Shown one piece after another: positions 7,313 to 8,457 of a stretch of 8,457 nucleotides of DNA (positions are counted from its first letter, which is position 1; every line of letters begins with the position of its first letter). Origin of the DNA: an uncultured Pseudomonadota bacterium (GTDB lineage Bacteria > Pseudomonadota > Gammaproteobacteria > Burkholderiales > Usitatibacteraceae); NCBI GenBank assembly GCA_937898635.1, contig CALEJW010000052.1, positions 1-8,457 of the forward strand, read 5' to 3'. The translations under genes were made by a program, and so were the position numbers. Under the pieces are notes generated by a model that was not told where the DNA came from, searched no databases, and saw only the letters and a program-made list of their open reading frames with translations.

Positions 7313-7330
7313 TGATATTCCTTGATATTC
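7313..7330 (+). repeat. Two TGATATTC direct repeats one helical turn apart
   Basis: TGATATTC occurs at 7313-7320 and again at 7323-7330, inside a short AT-rich patch (about 7305-7346) in otherwise GC-rich DNA. It lies between the candidate enhancer sites and the -24/-12 promoter, where IHF often bends DNA. A minus-strand TATCAAGGAATAT over 7317-7329 matches the first half of the IHF consensus but not the second. Protein-binding or bending function is inferred. Confidence 0.35.
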
Positions 7331-7345
7331 ATATGCTTGCAACAA

Positions 7346-7362
7346 TTGGCACGGGGGTTGCA
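7346..7362 (+). promoter_or_regulatory. Sigma-54 (RpoN) -24/-12 promoter
   Basis: TTGGCACG, four G, then TTGCA: an essentially perfect match to the sigma-54 consensus YTGGCACG-N4-TTGCW, with GG at 7348-7349 and GC at 7360-7361 separated by the required 10 bp. The predicted start is about 12 nt downstream, near 7373. This leaves a leader of roughly 23 nt that includes AGGAG at 7385-7389, before the ATG at 7396. Transcription should need an enhancer-binding ATPase. Confidence 0.88.
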
Positions 7363-7395
7363 CTGTACTGGGTGCACAACCCACAGGAGCCAACC

Positions 7396-7521
7396 ATGAA
7401 GACCCTGAAACTGAAGCCGCTCGATGCCGCCGTCGCCGTCCTCGGCGCCGGACTGCTTCTCGGCCTCGTCGCGAGACTCGTCGAGTCCTCGCGCCCGCTG
7501 GCCGGGCTCTTCGGCTTCTGA
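7396..7521 (+). CDS. 41-aa single-helix membrane microprotein upstream of pilin
   Basis: Small ORF starting MKTLKLKPLD and ending SSRPLAGLFGF. Support for reality: AGGAG 6 nt before the ATG, the nearest start codon downstream of the predicted sigma-54 start site, and GC-rich third positions like its neighbours. A basic N-terminus precedes one hydrophobic segment (about residues 10-28), followed by a short polar then aromatic tail. It has no G-F-T-L-x-E prepilin motif and no cysteine. It lies 30 nt before the pilin gene and must share its transcript. I do not recognise the family. A pilin-assembly aid, membrane regulator or translation-leader role is possible; none is shown by sequence. Confidence 0.72.
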   Translation: MKTLKLKPLDAAVAVLGAGLLLGLVARLVESSRPLAGLFGF

Positions 7522-7551
7522 ACCGCCGCCTACCGATCCAGGAGAAAGACA

Positions 7552-8205
7552 ATGAGATCCCAGCAATCCGGCTTCACGCTCGTCGAGATCGCGATCGTCC
7601 TCGTGATCATCGGGCTCCTCCTCGGGGGCATCCTCAAGGGCCAGGAGCTCATCAACAGCGCGAAGGTGAAGAACCTCGCCAACGACTTCCGCACCATCCC
7701 GACCTACATCTACGGCTACCAGGACAAGTTCAAGTCCCTGCCGGGCGACGACGCGGCCGCCAACACCCACGTGAGCGGCGGGACCGTCGCGACGACCGGC
7801 GGCACGGTCGGCAACGGCGTGATCGAGGGCAACTGGAACTCGGCCACGCAGACCGACGAGAGCTACCTCTTCTGGCAGCACGTGCGCCTCGCGAACCTCG
7901 CGGCCGGCGCGACGGACGTCACGCAGAGCGACTACATCCCGAAGAACGGCGTCGGCGGCAAGATCGGCCTGAGCAGCGCCGCGGCCGCGCAGCTGCAGAT
8001 CTCCACCATGTCGGGCACCTACCAGATCTGCTCGGAAGGCATCCTGGGCAAGTTCGTGAAGCAGCTCGACACGCAGATGGACGACGGCAACACGGCCGGC
8101 GGCTCGATGCGCGCGGTGCCCGGCGGCTCGGCCCTCGGAACCGCCGCGACGGCAACCAACGCGATCGACGACGCGACCTCCTACACCGTCTGCTACACGT
8201 TCTGA
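7552..8205 (+). CDS. Type IV prepilin (sigma-54-driven, likely abundant pilin)
   Basis: Predicted 217-aa prepilin, likely a structural subunit of a type IV pilus-like filament. AGGAG (7540-7544) lies 7 nt before the ATG. A 7-residue leader (MRSQQSG) is followed by the canonical FTLVE, so cleavage is after G7 and E12 is the +5 Glu. The helix runs to about residue 29. The globular region has SLPGDDAAA (62-70), GNGVIEGNW (87-95), ESYLFWQHVRLANL (103-116) and PKNGVGGKIGL (130-140), a pattern seen in a widespread proteobacterial prepilin family. Two cysteines, C160 and C214, would enclose a C-terminal disulfide loop like the pilin D-region. It is second in a two-gene unit after the 41-aa microprotein, behind a sigma-54 promoter and ahead of a strong terminator, which suggests high regulated expression. 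It does not share the RLPCP-DGWG module of the left-hand cluster. Whether it is the main pilin of this organism is unknown. Confidence 0.92.
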   Translation: MRSQQSGFTLVEIAIVLVIIGLLLGGILKGQELINSAKVKNLANDFRTIPTYIYGYQDKFKSLPGDDAAANTHVSGGTVATTGGTVGNGVIEGNWNSATQTDESYLFWQHVRLANLAAGATDVTQSDYIPKNGVGGKIGLSSAAAAQLQISTMSGTYQICSEGILGKFVKQLDTQMDDGNTAGGSMRAVPGGSALGTAATATNAIDDATSYTVCYTF

Positions 8206-8225
8206 CGGCTCCCGGCCTCCCCCGA

Positions 8226-8254
8226 ACGGCCCGCCTCGGCGGGCCGTTTTTTTT
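8226..8254 (+). terminator. Rho-independent terminator of the pilin unit
   Basis: ACGGCCCGC, a CTCG loop and GCGGGCCGT form a perfect 9-bp stem (8226-8247; one further A-T pair at 8225/8248), followed by a run of eight T (8247-8254). It starts 20 nt after the pilin stop codon. Confidence 0.95.
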
Positions 8255-8284
8255 GGGGTCAGGTTAATTTTTCGATCTGTCCCC
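8255..8284 (+). repeat. GGGGTCAG...CTGTCCCC imperfect inverted repeat, RAYT-associated
   Basis: GGGGTCAG (8255-8262) and CTGTCCCC (8277-8284) pair except for one T-T mismatch, around a 14-nt T-rich loop. It lies upstream of a RAYT-type transposase. Similar GGGGTCAG...CTGTCCCC elements are, to my recollection, common beside such genes. It begins on the base after the terminator T-run. It may be a REP-like unit or an element end. Confidence 0.55.
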
Positions 8285-8330
8285 ATTTCCCGCCCTGTCG
8301 GCCAATCGGGGCCCCGCGCGTTGTTCCCTC

Positions 8331-8457
8331 ATGGCGCGGCTCGCGCGAATCGACGTCCCCGGAATGCCCCAGCATCTCGTCGTGCGGGGCAACAACCGCT
8401 GCGTGATGTTCCGCGACGACGCGGACCGGCTCGATTTCCTGCGGTTCCTGGGGGGCG
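8331..8457 (+). CDS. REP-associated tyrosine transposase (RAYT, IS200-like Y1 family), 5' part only
   Basis: The first 42 codons of a transposase cut by the window end. The start MARLARIDVPGMPQHLVVRG then NNRCVMF and a D-R-L-D-F-L-R-F-L helix match the N-terminus of RAYT proteins (commonly PGMPQHV-x-x-RGNNR). These are single-strand DNA nucleases related to IS200 TnpA that act on REP hairpins. The HUH motif and catalytic Tyr would lie beyond the window. ATG 8331 fits the family N-terminus although no clear ribosome site precedes it. Intactness and right-hand boundary cannot be judged. Confidence 0.85.
   Translation, partial: MARLARIDVPGMPQHLVVRGNNRCVMFRDDADRLDFLRFLGG

Noticed and set aside
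7308..7337. Weak sigma-70-like boxes TTGGCT and TATGCT on the plus strand
   Set aside because: Only partial matches with an 18-nt spacer in an AT-rich patch; the adjacent sigma-54 match is far stronger.
7335..7355. Possible second sigma-54 promoter on the minus strand (TGCCAATTGTTGC) for the kinase
   Set aside because: The -24 GG is GC and the spacing to TTGC is too short by two bases, so it is not a credible match.
5446..7521. A 691-codon open frame on the plus strand across the histidine kinase
   Set aside because: Charged low-complexity translation antisense to a kinase with intact H, N and G boxes; it also runs through the promoter region and the microprotein in that gene's frame, which is only its last 41 codons.
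7195..8286. A 363-codon minus-strand frame over the pilin gene
   Set aside because: It reads antisense through the pilin, its terminator and the sigma-54 promoter, with low-complexity composition.

Overview
This is a GC-rich proteobacterial window. I infer Betaproteobacteria from the GC-rich third codon positions, the pilin subfamilies, a textbook sigma-54 promoter and a REP-associated (RAYT-type) transposase; no rRNA or housekeeping marker confirms it. The theme is type IV pilus-like filament proteins and their likely control.

Left block (2-5426, + strand): four consecutive large prepilin-like or pseudopilin-like genes of 301, 681, 524 and 261 aa. They overlap by 11 nt, then lie 121 nt and 2 nt apart, so they look like one operon whose promoter is outside the window. 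Three share a recognisable module: N-terminal hydrophobic helix, R-L-P-C-P, then D-G-W-G followed by a tyrosine, then an A-x-V-x-x-S-x-G strand, then an F-D-D motif; two of these also have P-W-R-S-L before D-G-W-G. The third gene (524 aa) has divergent versions (YLPCP, LPWKTLGL, DGHG) and seems to carry the module twice. The second protein adds a beta-rich middle domain and two cysteine-bearing fibronectin-III-like repeats at its C-terminus, as expected of an adhesive or tip-displayed minor pilin.

Middle (5437-7143, - strand): a sensor histidine kinase with about eight predicted membrane helices, converging on the pseudopilin operon with a 10-nt gap and divergent from the right block. No response regulator is in the window.

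Right block (7144-8254, + strand): an intergenic region with two similar TGT-N11-ACA elements 30 bp apart, a twice-repeated TGATATTC octamer, and an essentially perfect sigma-54 -24/-12 promoter. This drives a 41-aa single-helix microprotein and a 217-aa classical prepilin, and ends in a strong rho-independent terminator. The layout (upstream activator sites, a possible DNA-bending region, then -24/-12) suggests a pilin under enhancer-binding-protein control, analogous to pilA under PilS/PilR; the adjacent kinase is a candidate input.

Right edge (8255-8457): directly after the terminator T-tract lies a GGGGTCAG...CTGTCCCC imperfect inverted repeat and then the first 42 codons of a RAYT-type transposase, cut by the window end.

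The most interesting candidate system is the RLPCP/DGWG pseudopilin set with its FnIII-bearing member next to a sigma-54-driven pilin and microprotein. That they work together is inferred from proximity only.
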